A stretch of DNA of 64,000 nucleotides from Aeromonas finlandensis (GCF_000764645.1 NZ_JRGK01000011.1:1-64000); one strand, 5' to 3'. Positions 1 through 9,132 are shown, numbered from the stretch's first letter. The notes: generated by a model not told the origin, from the sequence alone. Numbers and translations: made by a program.

Positions 1-192
1 CTGGCGGGTCAGCTCAAATTGCCGGAGCTGGGGCAGATGCAGTTTGCGGTCGCCTCGCCCTTTATCGGTACCCTGGTACGCCACATGGAGCAAACCTTCG
101 GTTTTGCCGTCTCTGCCATGGCCAACAAAGCAGTCCTGGCCGGGGTCGAGTACCTGTCTGCCTATGCTGCCGCCATCGGGGAGGATGCGTGA
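1..192 (+). CDS. mshI: MshI, MSHA biogenesis protein, C-terminal end (partial)
   Basis: Only the last 63 codons are in the window; the reading frame is open from base 1 to a TGA at 190-192. The fragment ends in an alanine-rich segment. Its identity comes from position: in Vibrio, Shewanella and Aeromonas a PilM-like MshI precedes the PilN/PilO-like MSHA genes, and exactly such genes follow here. PilM-type proteins are actin-like cytoplasmic partners of the inner-membrane assembly platform. The stop overlaps the ATG of the next gene (TGATGA), indicating translational coupling. The catalytic or nucleotide-binding part lies outside the window, so the call depends on context. Confidence 0.72.
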   Translation: MAGQLKLPELGQMQFAVASPFIGTLVRHMEQTFGFAVSAMANKAVLAGVEYLSAYAAAIGEDA

Positions 193-785
193 TGAAACGT
201 CAGATCAACCTCTATGGCGCAGAGTTTCGCCCCAAACAACAGTGGGCAAGCCTCAATCAGATGGCGCTGGTATGGGGCTGCGCGCTGCTGCTGATCCTGC
301 TGGCGGGTGTCGGTTACAGCTGGCAGCAGCAGCAGGTCAGCCGGGCACTGATACAGGTTAATGCCAAGCTGGAGCTCAAGCGTAGCGAGGCGCAACGACT
401 CGATGCCGAGCTGGCCCGCCATCAGGCGGATCCCGCTTTGCAGCAGCAACTTATCAACAAGCAGGAGGATCTGACTGCCAAACAGGGGCTGATGCGCCAG
501 CTGGGCAGCCTGAGCCTGCAAAAATCCCAGGGTTACGCCAGCGTGATGGCGGACTTGTCCCGTATTCGCAGCAGCAACCTCTCGTTGCAGCGCATCGAGA
601 TCAACGAAGGGCGGATCAACCTCTCCGGCTTTGCCGGACGCAGTCAGGATGTGCCAGCCTGGGTCAACCGCTTCAAGCAGACCCCTAGTCTGGTGGGCAA
701 GGAGTTTGGTGAACTGACCCTGAGCCGTGACAAAGAGGGTCGTCTGACCTTCCAGTTGAGCGGCATTGCGCGGGAGAAACCCTGA
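192..785 (+). CDS. PilN-like MSHA assembly protein (second MshI-type gene)
   Basis: Protein of 197 residues with a short basic cytoplasmic start (KRQINLYG), one hydrophobic segment at about residues 25-45, and a periplasmic part with a heptad-like QQ-rich helix at about 45-105 followed by an alpha/beta domain. This is the architecture of PilN, the bitopic partner of PilM and PilO in type IV pilus assembly. The INLYG motif near the N-terminus resembles the PilM-binding INLLP motif of PilN. A GTG at 189 is also in frame, but the ATG at 192 overlaps the preceding stop and gives the better coupled start. The family role is known; the exact msh letter used for it varies between species. Confidence 0.85.
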   Translation: MKRQINLYGAEFRPKQQWASLNQMALVWGCALLLILLAGVGYSWQQQQVSRALIQVNAKLELKRSEAQRLDAELARHQADPALQQQLINKQEDLTAKQGLMRQLGSLSLQKSQGYASVMADLSRIRSSNLSLQRIEINEGRINLSGFAGRSQDVPAWVNRFKQTPSLVGKEFGELTLSRDKEGRLTFQLSGIAREKP

Positions 786-1432
786 TGAACCTGAAAGCAC
801 AATGGCAGGAGTGGGGCCAGCGTATCGCCGTGTTGAGCCAGCGGGAGCGGGTGTTGATCCTGCTGACCGGTCTGGTGTTGCTGGGCGCCGCCAGCGTTTA
901 TGGATGGCTCGATGGGGCTGATACCCGGCTACGTCAGGATCGCATGGCCCTGAGCGCCGCCGAGCGCGACCTCGAGATCATGGAGCTGGAGAACCTCGGC
1001 AAACAGGCCCGGCTCAAGCGGGATCCCAATCAGGGGGTTTACGACCAGCTGGCGCAGGTCGACGCCGATCTGGCCCGGGTTGATGGTGAGCTCAAGGCCC
1101 AGACCGTCGATCTGATCCCGGCCCACGAGATGCCGCTGGTGCTGGAGGCGTTGCTCTCCCGCTCCGCCAATCTCCATATGCTGGCCCTCAGTTCGCTGGA
1201 GCCGACTCCGCTGATGGCGGGGGAGCAGAAGGTCAATCTCTACAAGCACGGTATCCGGCTGCAGCTTGAAGGCGGCTATTTTGATGTGTATCAATATCTT
1301 AAAGCGCTGGAAGCCTTGCCGCGCCACTTCTACTGGAAGCAGTTCGACTATCAGGTCAAAGCCTATCCCGGCGCGGTGGTGGAGATGGAGATCTACACCC
1401 TGAGTACCAGCAAGGAGTTTATCCGTGGCTAG
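785..1432 (+). CDS. mshJ: MshJ, PilO/GspM-like MSHA biogenesis protein
   Basis: Protein of 215 residues with a cytoplasmic N-terminus, one transmembrane helix at about residues 20-42, a coiled-coil-like stretch (about 45-105), and a C-terminal ferredoxin-like periplasmic domain. This is the layout of PilO and GspM inner-membrane platform proteins. Its ATG overlaps the stop of the PilN-like gene, and its end overlaps mshK by eight bases, so the three are translated as a coupled set. It presumably pairs with the PilN-like protein to transmit motor action across the periplasm; this is inferred from the type IV pilus model. Confidence 0.85.
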   Translation: MNLKAQWQEWGQRIAVLSQRERVLILLTGLVLLGAASVYGWLDGADTRLRQDRMALSAAERDLEIMELENLGKQARLKRDPNQGVYDQLAQVDADLARVDGELKAQTVDLIPAHEMPLVLEALLSRSANLHMLALSSLEPTPLMAGEQKVNLYKHGIRLQLEGGYFDVYQYLKALEALPRHFYWKQFDYQVKAYPGAVVEMEIYTLSTSKEFIRG

Positions 1433-1754
1433 ATGGTTTGCGTTGTGCTGTTGCCTGTTCAGCCTGCTGGTGCAGGCGGAGCAGGTCGAGGTATTGCAGG
1501 ATCCCACCGCGCCGCTGGCGGGCGTGGTGACCGGGTCGAGTGTGACCAGCCAGAGTGGTTCCGGTTTGCCGAAATTGCAGAGCATCATGCTGGGCAATGG
1601 CCCCGCACTGGCGGTGCTCAATGGCAAGAGTTATCGGGTCGGCCAGCAGGTGGACGGCTATACGCTGCTATCCATCAATGCCGATGCCGTGGTACTGGAA
1701 AAGGCGGGAAAACGCCACGCAGTGACACTGTTTGCCAGCAAGATCCGGGTTTGA
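1425..1754 (+). CDS. mshK: MshK, MSHA biogenesis protein
   Basis: Small protein of 109 residues with an N-terminal signal or anchor segment (about residues 3-18, three consecutive Cys) and a compact beta-rich domain (YRVGQQVDGYTLLSI) as in GspC/PilP-type proteins that bind secretins. The start is a GTG at 1425 with AAGGAG at 1412-1417, about seven bases upstream. The gene lies immediately before the secretin mshL, as in Vibrio. The likely role is to link the inner-membrane platform to the MshL outer-membrane channel. It could be a lipoprotein or secreted periplasmic protein; the exact cleavage site is not clear. Confidence 0.82.
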   Translation: MARWFALCCCLFSLLVQAEQVEVLQDPTAPLAGVVTGSSVTSQSGSGLPKLQSIMLGNGPALAVLNGKSYRVGQQVDGYTLLSINADAVVLEKAGKRHAVTLFASKIRV

Positions 1755-1824
1755 GTCGGTCTTGCCTCACGGGAGGCAAGCCTGGTTTATCGAGTTTAAT
1801 TGCAAGTCAGGGTGCATTAATTAC

Positions 1825-3498
1825 ATGAAAAAACACCGTCTCTGTCTGATCACCGTGGCCATGATGGCCGCAGGCTGTACCACGTATCAGCACCCCGAGC
1901 CGACCCAGGCCAAGGATGCGCTCAAGCACGCCATGAACGAACAGCAGACGCAGGCTGCCCCTCTGACGACGCTGCCCAAATCGGTGCAGAGCGAATTGCT
2001 GCAACTGAACCGGCCACAGGTGCCGGTCGGTATGCCGGAGAAGCGGTTGCGAATTGCGGCCAATGATGTGGAGGCGGTGGAGTTTTTCGGTTCCCTGTTC
2101 AAGGGCTCTCGTTACAGCGTCGCGGTCCATCCCGGGGTTGCCGGTCTGGTCTCCGTCGAGCTCAAGGATGTGACCCTGCCGGAGGTGCTGGCGGTGGTGG
2201 GCGACATGTACGGCTTCGACGTACAGCGCAAGGGCAATGTGTTCCATATCTATCCGGCTGGCCTGCGCACCGAGACCATCCCGGTCAACTACCTGATGAT
2301 GTCCCGTCGCGGCCTCTCCCGTACCTCGGTCAGCACCGGCGGGGTGACCGCTAATGACAGCAACAACGGTAGTAACAGCAGCAGTTTCGACAACTCGTCG
2401 AACAACAGCAGCACCAACACCTCCTCCAGTAACAACTCGAATGGCGACAACAGCAATGGCACCCGTATCGAGACGGATACCAACAGCGACTACTGGACTG
2501 ATCTGCGAGATTCTCTGCAGACCCTGATTGGCTCTGGCGATGGGCGCGCTGTGATCACCAGCCCGCAGGCGGGTCTGGTCACCATCCGCGCCTATCCGAA
2601 TGAGCTCAAGGCGGTGCGTGAATTCCTGAATCAATCCGAGAGTCACCTCAAGCGTCAGGTGGTGCTGGAGGCGCGGATCATCGAAGTCGCCCTCAACGAA
2701 GGGTACGAGCAGGGGGTGGACTGGAGCGGTCTATCCGCCAGCTGGGATGGCGGCAAGGGGATCACAGGCGGCGGTTCGGCGGCTAATTCCCAGCTGCCCA
2801 CCACCCCCAACCAGATTTTCAGTGCGCTGGGAGGCGGCGCCGGTTTCAAGATCTCTGACGGCAACTTCAACGTGGCGGTCAATCTGCTCAAGACCCAGGG
2901 CGATGTGAATACCCTCTCCAGCCCGCGCGTCACCGCGACCAACAACCAGAAGGCGGTGATCAAGGTGGGGACTGACGAGTACTTCGTCACCAATGCCTCG
3001 ACCTCTACCACCACGTCCACAGGGGCCGAGCCTATCGTGACCCCCAATGTGGAGTTGACCCCCTTTTTCTCAGGCATCGCGCTGGACGTGACGCCGCAGA
3101 TCGATGAAGAGGGTCGGGTGCTGCTCCATATTCATCCTTCTGTTATCGATACCGAAGAGCAGAAGAAGATTATCAAAGTCGGTACGGCCGAGCCGCTGGA
3201 GCTGCCGCTGGCCAAGAGCTCGATCCGCGAGTCCGATACCGTGGTGCAGGCCAATAACGGCGACATCATCGTCATCGGCGGTCTGATGAAGACCGACAAG
3301 CAGGAGATCGTCAGCAAGGTACCGCTGCTGGGTGACATCCCCTGGGTGGGAGAAGCCTTTACCAACCGCCGCGAGAGCACCAAGAAGGTAGAGCTGGTGA
3401 TCATGCTCAAACCGACCGTGGTGGAGAAAGACACCTGGCAAAACGAGCTGCAACGCTCTTCCGAGCTGCTCGACAAGTGGTATCCGGCCAAGGGCTGA
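1825..3498 (+). CDS. mshL: MshL, type IV pilus outer-membrane secretin (lipoprotein)
   Basis: Protein of 557 residues. The ATG at 1825 was chosen because it begins a lipoprotein signal (MKKHRLCLITVAMMAAGC) with an AAGC lipobox; the frame is open 93 bases further upstream but that part lacks signal character. An N0/STN-like domain (about residues 75-145) is followed by a low-complexity Asn/Ser/Thr stretch (about 177-215) and the secretin beta-barrel domain (about 280-550) containing the family VPLLGDIPWVG motif near residue 505. Secretins form the multimeric outer-membrane gate through which the MSHA pilus passes. The Asn/Ser insert probably forms a flexible linker between the periplasmic domains and the pore. 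Confidence 0.95.
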   Translation: MKKHRLCLITVAMMAAGCTTYQHPEPTQAKDALKHAMNEQQTQAAPLTTLPKSVQSELLQLNRPQVPVGMPEKRLRIAANDVEAVEFFGSLFKGSRYSVAVHPGVAGLVSVELKDVTLPEVLAVVGDMYGFDVQRKGNVFHIYPAGLRTETIPVNYLMMSRRGLSRTSVSTGGVTANDSNNGSNSSSFDNSSNNSSTNTSSSNNSNGDNSNGTRIETDTNSDYWTDLRDSLQTLIGSGDGRAVITSPQAGLVTIRAYPNELKAVREFLNQSESHLKRQVVLEARIIEVALNEGYEQGVDWSGLSASWDGGKGITGGGSAANSQLPTTPNQIFSALGGGAGFKISDGNFNVAVNLLKTQGDVNTLSSPRVTATNNQKAVIKVGTDEYFVTNASTSTTTSTGAEPIVTPNVELTPFFSGIALDVTPQIDEEGRVLLHIHPSVIDTEEQKKIIKVGTAEPLELPLAKSSIRESDTVVQANNGDIIVIGGLMKTDKQEIVSKVPLLGDIPWVGEAFTNRRESTKKVELVIMLKPTVVEKDTWQNELQRSSELLDKWYPAKG

Positions 3499-3533
3499 AC
3501 CATGACACCAGATGCGGTCACCCTTATCCCGAA

Positions 3534-3563
3534 CGGCCTGTGCTGCCTTGCCAGCACAGGCCG
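3534..3563 (+). promoter_or_regulatory. Inverted repeat between mshL and mshM
   Basis: A perfect 12-base-pair stem (CGGCCTGTGCTG with its complement, six-base loop) lies in the 92-base mshL-mshM gap. No T-run follows, so it is not a canonical intrinsic terminator. It may act as an mRNA stabilising or attenuating hairpin inside the operon. The hairpin is seen; its role is inference. Confidence 0.5.
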
Positions 3564-3590
3564 CTTGCTCGCCGTGGCAGGTGATGTCTC

Positions 3591-4481
3591 ATGTACCTGA
3601 CCCACTTCGGCCTGCAGGAGGCACCGTTCAGCCTTACCCCCAATACCGGCTTCTACTACGGCCTGCCGCCTCACGAAGAGGCGCTGCAGGTGCTCAACTG
3701 GGCGCTGGCGCAAGGGGAGGGTTTTATCAAGGTGACCGGCGAGGTGGGCACCGGCAAGACCCTGCTCTGCCGCAAGTTGCTAAGCGAATTGGGCTCGGAA
3801 GCGTGCCCGGTGCGACTCGCCTGGTTGCCCAATCCACACCTCACGCCGGCCGAGCTGCGCATCGCGCTGGCACTGGAGCTTGGCTTGGCGGTGCGGGATC
3901 AGAGCGAGTTGGATCTCACCGATCGCATCCATCGTCACCTGATCAGCCTGCACCAGCAGGGCAGTCGGGTGGTGGTGTTGATCGACGAGGCGCAAGCGCT
4001 GCCGGATGAGACCCTGGAGGCGATCCGCCTGTTCGGCAATCTCGAGACCGAATCGAGCAAGCTGCTGCAGATCGTGCTGTTCGGTCAGCCAGAGCTGGAT
4101 GCCAGACTGGCCAAGCCTCATCTGCGTCAATTGCGTCAACGGATTGGCTTCTCCTACTGCCTGCGCCCACTGCGTTTTGACGAGACCCGCGCCTATCTGG
4201 AACACAGATTGCAGGTCTCCGGTTACCGCGGGGCACCACTGTTTGCCGGCCACGCCATGCGCCTGTTGTGGCGAGCATCGCGGGGGATCCCGAGACTCAT
4301 CAATATTCTGGCGCAGAAGTGCCTGATGTTGGCCTATGGTCAGGGTGTGCGTCAGATCGATAGTCGTCTGGTGCGGCTCGCCATTCGCGATACCGACGAT
4401 GCCAGCCGCTTTGCGCCACGGCGTTGGTGGCCCCTGTTACTGTTGCTGGGGTGTGCCCTGGCTTATGGAGTCTGGCCATGA
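3591..4481 (+). CDS. mshM: MshM, ExeA-like AAA ATPase of MSHA biogenesis
   Basis: Protein of 296 residues. A Walker A motif (GEVGTGKT) lies near residue 51 and a Walker B (VVVLIDEAQ) near residue 126, with a sensor-type FGQPELDARL at about 163-172; this is the AAA_22 arrangement of ExeA/GspA-type ATPases. The opening MYLTHFGLQEAPFSLTPN is typical of that family. A hydrophobic segment close to the C-terminus (about 278-294) suggests membrane anchoring. ExeA-like proteins help place or assemble the secretin through peptidoglycan, and MshM is presumed to do so for MshL. The stop overlaps the mshN start. Confidence 0.93.
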   Translation: MYLTHFGLQEAPFSLTPNTGFYYGLPPHEEALQVLNWALAQGEGFIKVTGEVGTGKTLLCRKLLSELGSEACPVRLAWLPNPHLTPAELRIALALELGLAVRDQSELDLTDRIHRHLISLHQQGSRVVVLIDEAQALPDETLEAIRLFGNLETESSKLLQIVLFGQPELDARLAKPHLRQLRQRIGFSYCLRPLRFDETRAYLEHRLQVSGYRGAPLFAGHAMRLLWRASRGIPRLINILAQKCLMLAYGQGVRQIDSRLVRLAIRDTDDASRFAPRRWWPLLLLLGCALAYGVWP

Positions 4482-5572
4482 GTGTCATCAACCAGATGCT
4501 GAAAGATCTGGATCAGCGCCAGCAAGGATCCGAGGGGGCTGCCGTCTATATTGCCCCTGCACGCCAGCAGGGATGGTGGATGTTGCTGCTGACCCTGATC
4601 TGCGGTCTGGCGCTGGGGATCCTCGGTTGGCGAACCTGGATCTACTGGCAGCAGACCCATACCGTCACGGCGGCCAGCGAAGTGGTCGCCCCCGATGCGG
4701 TGGCCCCCGATGTGGTGACAAGGGCCGCCGCGCCAGTCAGCCAGCCCGAGCCGGTCGAGGTAGCAGCCGCCCTGCCGCTGCCAAGTCAGGATGAGGTGAA
4801 GGACGAGGCAGGGGAGAGTGACTCGGGCGACACCGGCGACGGTACGCCCTTTGATGCCTCCAGCGAGGTCGATGAGCGGACCCCTACCGATGAAGAGTTG
4901 CAACCCGAGCTCTACGCCGAACTGGCGGCAGAGCAGCAGGCGGTCGCCAGCGCGCCGCGCAAACCGAGCGTATTGAAGATCGATACGGTGGAGCTGTCGG
5001 CCAAGGAGCTGGCGGCACTGGCGGAGCGCAAGGCGACTACCGCCATGGCCAAGGGGAGCCTGCGGGATGCGCAGGACAACTACTATCAGGTGCTGGCCCA
5101 CGACCCCTACAACCAGGGCGCGCGCGAGCAGCTGGCGGGTTTGCTCTACGGCGAGGGTCGCCTGACCGAGGCGCGCCAGCTGCTGGAGGAGGGGATCCGG
5201 CTCGATCCCCAGCAGGCCGATTTTCGTCTGCTGCTGGCTCGCCTTGCCATCAGCGAGGGGCAGCAGCAGCAGGCGCTTGGCTGGTTGTCCGGTTATCAGC
5301 CGGATCTCGCCAGCAACATGGACTATTACGCCACCTGGGCCGGGCTGACTCAGGAGCTGGGCCAGAATGCCGATGCGGCGGCGCTCTATGTGAAGCTGCT
5401 GCGCCAGCAGCCGGATCAGGGGCGCTGGTGGCTTGGCCTCGGCGTGGCCGAGGATGGTCAGGGCCACAGCCAGCGGGCGCTCGATGCCTATCGCAACGCC
5501 CTGCTGCACGGCAACCTCGGCGAAGCGTCGACCAGCTGGCTGGAGCAACGTATTGGCCAACTAACCCCTTGA
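4478..5572 (+). CDS. mshN: MshN, TPR-containing MSHA biogenesis protein
   Basis: Protein of 364 residues starting at the ATG that overlaps the mshM stop (ATGA), with GGAG about eight bases upstream. A cytoplasmic N-terminus (MSVINQMLKDLDQRQ, characteristic of MshN) is followed by one transmembrane helix at about residues 30-52, an acidic Ala/Pro/Asp-rich linker to about 150, and tetratricopeptide-like helical pairs from about 180 to the end. TPR proteins act as scaffolds; MshN likely bridges the inner-membrane platform and secretin in the periplasm. A 74-base gap separates it from mshE. Confidence 0.9.
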   Translation: MSVINQMLKDLDQRQQGSEGAAVYIAPARQQGWWMLLLTLICGLALGILGWRTWIYWQQTHTVTAASEVVAPDAVAPDVVTRAAAPVSQPEPVEVAAALPLPSQDEVKDEAGESDSGDTGDGTPFDASSEVDERTPTDEELQPELYAELAAEQQAVASAPRKPSVLKIDTVELSAKELAALAERKATTAMAKGSLRDAQDNYYQVLAHDPYNQGAREQLAGLLYGEGRLTEARQLLEEGIRLDPQQADFRLLLARLAISEGQQQQALGWLSGYQPDLASNMDYYATWAGLTQELGQNADAAALYVKLLRQQPDQGRWWLGLGVAEDGQGHSQRALDAYRNALLHGNLGEASTSWLEQRIGQLTP

Positions 5573-5646
5573 TAAACAGCAGGTCAGATTAGCAAAGCCT
5601 AATCGGATGCGGTAACGGGTGTGAAGTAACAGACATCGGAGCAAAC

Positions 5647-7356
5647 ATGGCACAACCCAGACTGAAAATGCGCCTCGGCGACCTGCTGGTACAAGAGCAG
5701 ATCATCTCTGATGATCAGCTGCAACTTGCCCTGCAGCAGCAGCGTCAGACCGGTCGCAAGCTGGGCACCACCCTCATCGACCTCGGCTTTATCAGCGAGG
5801 TGCAACTGCTGCAGTTCCTTGCCCGCCAGCTGGATGTGCCCTTCTTCGATCTCAACAACCTCACTATCGATGCCGCGGCGGTGCCGCTGCTGCCCGAAGT
5901 GCAGGCGCGCCGTTATCGGGCGCTGGCGGTCAACCTCACCGACAACAAGGTGACGGTGGCGATGTCGGATCCTGCGGATCTGAGCGCACTGGATGCTATC
6001 GCCGCCCTGCTCAGCCCGCGCATCATGGTGCTGGCGGTGGCGCGGGAAGGGCAGTTGCTGGAGTATTTCGACCGCCTCTATCGCCGCACCCGCGAGATCG
6101 AGAGCTTCGCAGAACAGCTGCAGGAGGAGTATCAGGACTCTGGCTTCGAGCTGGGCTCCAGCAATTTGGGGGCCAATGACGAGGGGGAGGCGACGGTGGC
6201 CAAGCTGCTGCGCTCCCTGTTCGAGGATGCGGTACAGGTGGGGGCGTCGGATATCCACATCGAGCCGGACGAGAAGGTGCTGCGCATTCGCCAGCGGATC
6301 GACGGCATCCTCCATGAGAATATCCTCAACGAGGTGCGTATCGCCCAGGCGCTGGTGCTGCGTCTCAAGCTGGTGGCGGGGCTCGATATCTCCGAGAAGC
6401 GGTTGCCACAGGATGGCCGCTTCAACATGAAGGTGCGCGGCCGTGATGTGGATGTGCGGATGTCCACCATGCCGGTGCAGTATGGCGAGTCGGTAGTCAT
6501 GCGTTTGCTGGATCAATCCTCTGGCATCTTGTCACTGGCCGAGACCGGCATGCCACCGGAGATCCTGACCCGTTTCCGCCGCCAGCTCAAACGCCCGCAC
6601 GGCATGATCCTGGTGACCGGCCCGACCGGTAGCGGCAAGACCACCACGCTCTATGGCGCGCTCTCCGAGCTCAACCAGTCCAGCAACAAGATCATCACGG
6701 TAGAAGATCCGGTGGAGTACCGCCTCTCCCGCGTCAATCAGGTGCAGGTCAACCCCAAGATCGGCCTCACCTTCTCCCACGTGCTGCGCTCTACCCTGCG
6801 TCAGGATCCGGACATCCTGCTGGTGGGGGAGATGCGGGACAACGAGACGGTGGAGATTGGCCTGCGTGGCGCCATCACCGGTCACCTGGTGCTGACCACC
6901 CTGCACACCAACGATGCAGTGACCAGTGCCCTGCGTCTGATCGACATGGGCGCGCCCGGCTATCTGGTGGCGAGCGCCCTGCGGGCGGTGGTCGCCCAGC
7001 GGCTGGTGCGGCGGGTGTGTGAGCACTGCGTCGAGGAGAAGGCGCCGGACGAAGGGCAGGCCACCTGGCTCACCGTGCTCTCCGGCGAGGCGCCCGGCCA
7101 GCATACCTATCACAAGGGGCGGGGTTGTCAGAGCTGCAACTTTACCGGTTATTCCGGCCGGATCGGGGTCTACGAGCTGCTGGAGCTGGATCAGCCGATG
7201 ATGGATGCCCTGCGCCGCAACGATGCAGAAGGGTTCGCCAAGGCGGCCCGCCAACATCAACACTATCGGCCGCTGGCCCTCACTGCTCTTGATTATGCCC
7301 GTCAGGGGATCACTTCAGTGGACGAGGTGCTTCGACTGGCCGAGGATTTGGGGTAA
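5647..7356 (+). CDS. mshE: MshE, pilus extension ATPase with MshEN c-di-GMP-binding domain
   Basis: Protein of 569 residues of the GspE/PilB secretion ATPase family. The N-terminus contains two tandem MshEN-type motifs, starting RLGDLLVQEQ at about residue 9 and KLGTTLIDLG at about residue 38. In Vibrio cholerae MshE this domain binds cyclic di-GMP and couples pilus extension to surface life. The catalytic half has Walker A (GPTGSGKTT, near 325), an Asp box with the Walker B region (DPDILLVGEMRD, near 389) and a His box (TTLHTND). Cys pairs near 460 and 495 (CEHC, CQSC) form the usual zinc site of this family. It powers MshA polymerisation on the cytoplasmic face. Confidence 0.96.
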   Translation: MAQPRLKMRLGDLLVQEQIISDDQLQLALQQQRQTGRKLGTTLIDLGFISEVQLLQFLARQLDVPFFDLNNLTIDAAAVPLLPEVQARRYRALAVNLTDNKVTVAMSDPADLSALDAIAALLSPRIMVLAVAREGQLLEYFDRLYRRTREIESFAEQLQEEYQDSGFELGSSNLGANDEGEATVAKLLRSLFEDAVQVGASDIHIEPDEKVLRIRQRIDGILHENILNEVRIAQALVLRLKLVAGLDISEKRLPQDGRFNMKVRGRDVDVRMSTMPVQYGESVVMRLLDQSSGILSLAETGMPPEILTRFRRQLKRPHGMILVTGPTGSGKTTTLYGALSELNQSSNKIITVEDPVEYRLSRVNQVQVNPKIGLTFSHVLRSTLRQDPDILLVGEMRDNETVEIGLRGAITGHLVLTTLHTNDAVTSALRLIDMGAPGYLVASALRAVVAQRLVRRVCEHCVEEKAPDEGQATWLTVLSGEAPGQHTYHKGRGCQSCNFTGYSGRIGVYELLELDQPMMDALRRNDAEGFAKAARQHQHYRPLALTALDYARQGITSVDEVLRLAEDLG

Positions 7357-7359
7357 GCG

Positions 7360-8580
7360 ATGGCTAACTTTGCCTACAAGGGGCGTGACAGTCAGGGCAA
7401 CGCCACCAGTGGCGTGGTCGACGCGGCCAACGAGATGGCCGCCGCCGAGCAGCTGATGCGCCGTGGGGTGATGCCGACCGAGCTCAAACCGGGTAAGGCC
7501 AAATCCGCCGCCATCGACTGGTCGCTGTTGCTGGAAGGGGGCGTCAAGCTGGATGAGCTGGTGATCTTCAGCCGCCAGATGTATGCCCTGACCCGGGCGG
7601 GTATTCCTATCCTGCGCGCTATCGCCGGGCTGGAAGATAGCACTCACAGCAAGCCGCTCAAGCGGGCGCTTCATTCGCTGGGGGAGGATCTCGGCAACGG
7701 CCGCCCGCTCTCCAGCTCGATGCAGGCGCACCCCAGGGTGTTCAACAGCCTGTTCGTCGCCATTATCCATGTGGGCGAGAACACCGGTCAGCTGGAAGAG
7801 GCCTTTTTGCAGCTCGCCACCTATTTCGAGCTGGAGCTGGAGACCCGCAAGCGGATCAAGACCGCCATGCGCTACCCCAGCTTCGTGCTGATCGCCATCG
7901 GCTTCGCCATGGTGATCCTCAATATCATGGTGATCCCGGTGTTTGCCGGCATGTTTGCCAAATTCGGGGTGGAGTTGCCGCTGGCGACTCGCATTCTGCT
8001 CGCCACCTCGCACTTTTTCGTTCACTACTGGTGGTTGCTGCTCGCCATTTTGGCGGGGATGGTGTTTGGCTGGCGCCGCTGGGTCGCCACCACCAAGGGC
8101 AAGCTGACCTGGCACCGCTGGCAGCTCAAATTGCCGATTGTCGGCACCATCATCGAGCGCTCCCTGCTGGCCCGTTTTGCCCGCAGTTTTTCCATGATGC
8201 TCAAAGCCGGGGTGCCGCTGAACACGGCGCTGACACTAGTGGCCGATGCAGTGGATAACGCCTATATGGCGGGGCGGGTGCGGGATATGCGCGCCGGTAT
8301 CGAGCGGGGCGAGAGCCTGCTGCGCACAGCCAGCAGCAGCGGCCTGTTTACCCCGCTGGTGATGCAGATGATCGCCGTGGGGGAGGAGACCGGTCAGGTT
8401 GATGACCTGCTGCACGAAGCGGCCGAGTATTACGAGCGGGAGGTGGATTATGACCTCAAGAGCCTGACCGCCCGCATCGAACCGATCCTGATCGGGATCG
8501 TGGCGGTGATGGTGCTGATCCTGGCGCTGGGTATCTTCACTCCGATGTGGGACATGATGCGAGCCGTAAGAGGCAAATAA
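7360..8580 (+). CDS. mshG: MshG, GspF/PilC-type inner-membrane platform protein
   Basis: Protein of 406 residues with the GspF arrangement: a short N-terminal domain (MANFAYKGRDSQGN) and two homologous helical cytoplasmic domains. Hydrophobic segments occur at about residues 175-200, 220-245 and 378-400. The second domain carries the family pattern GEETGQVDDLL, and the first the matching GENTGQLEEAF. It is the polytopic platform on which the MshE motor acts. It begins three bases after mshE, consistent with co-translation of motor and platform. Confidence 0.95.
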   Translation: MANFAYKGRDSQGNATSGVVDAANEMAAAEQLMRRGVMPTELKPGKAKSAAIDWSLLLEGGVKLDELVIFSRQMYALTRAGIPILRAIAGLEDSTHSKPLKRALHSLGEDLGNGRPLSSSMQAHPRVFNSLFVAIIHVGENTGQLEEAFLQLATYFELELETRKRIKTAMRYPSFVLIAIGFAMVILNIMVIPVFAGMFAKFGVELPLATRILLATSHFFVHYWWLLLAILAGMVFGWRRWVATTKGKLTWHRWQLKLPIVGTIIERSLLARFARSFSMMLKAGVPLNTALTLVADAVDNAYMAGRVRDMRAGIERGESLLRTASSSGLFTPLVMQMIAVGEETGQVDDLLHEAAEYYEREVDYDLKSLTARIEPILIGIVAVMVLILALGIFTPMWDMMRAVRGK

Positions 8581-8667
8581 TCCGCTGTTATTAGGTTGCT
8601 TCACTCCTGAGTGGTGGGACATGAAGCGAGCTATTGGTGGCAGGTGAGCGGTGGAGTCGAGGGCTGG

Positions 8668-9132
8668 ATGAGCAGACAGACGCAACAGGATGATCGCTGG
8701 CTGACGGGGTATCGGCGGATCGCCGTACTGATCCTGCTGATGGTGATCGTTGCGACCCTGGTGCGCAGCTATCAGGGCCACCGAGAAGAGGCGCAGCAGC
8801 TCACCCTCACCCTGCTGGGGGCGCAATTTGCCGAGCGGGCACAACGCTTGCACGGACTTTGGCTTGATGAGCGGCGTCCGCAGATCTTGCATGTGGCTGG
8901 CAAGGGGTGGCAGTTTGACGCCCGGGGTTGGCCCCTGGGGCTGGTGCCGCTGCAATCCCCTTCGGAAAATTGCCGCCAGTTGTGGCGGACTCTGGTAGGA
9001 GATGCGGCAGAGGGTAGGTTGCCCCCTTTGCAATTTTTGGCTAGTCCCGATGGCCGTGGTTGCGAGATTGGCTGGAATGACTATTGGCTGATTTATCAGT
9101 TTTCTGACGGGCGAGTGATGAAAAAGCCTTGA
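8668..9132 (+). CDS. mshF: MshF, MSHA biogenesis protein
   Basis: Small bitopic protein of 154 residues: one transmembrane helix at about residues 18-38 (IAVLILLMVIVATLV) followed by a periplasmic domain. The frame is open from 8611, but the ATG at 8668 gives the usual short cytoplasmic N-terminus. MshF is poorly characterised and weakly conserved; the assignment rests mainly on its place between mshG and mshB and on size and topology. Confidence 0.75.
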   Translation: MSRQTQQDDRWLTGYRRIAVLILLMVIVATLVRSYQGHREEAQQLTLTLLGAQFAERAQRLHGLWLDERRPQILHVAGKGWQFDARGWPLGLVPLQSPSENCRQLWRTLVGDAAEGRLPPLQFLASPDGRGCEIGWNDYWLIYQFSDGRVMKKP

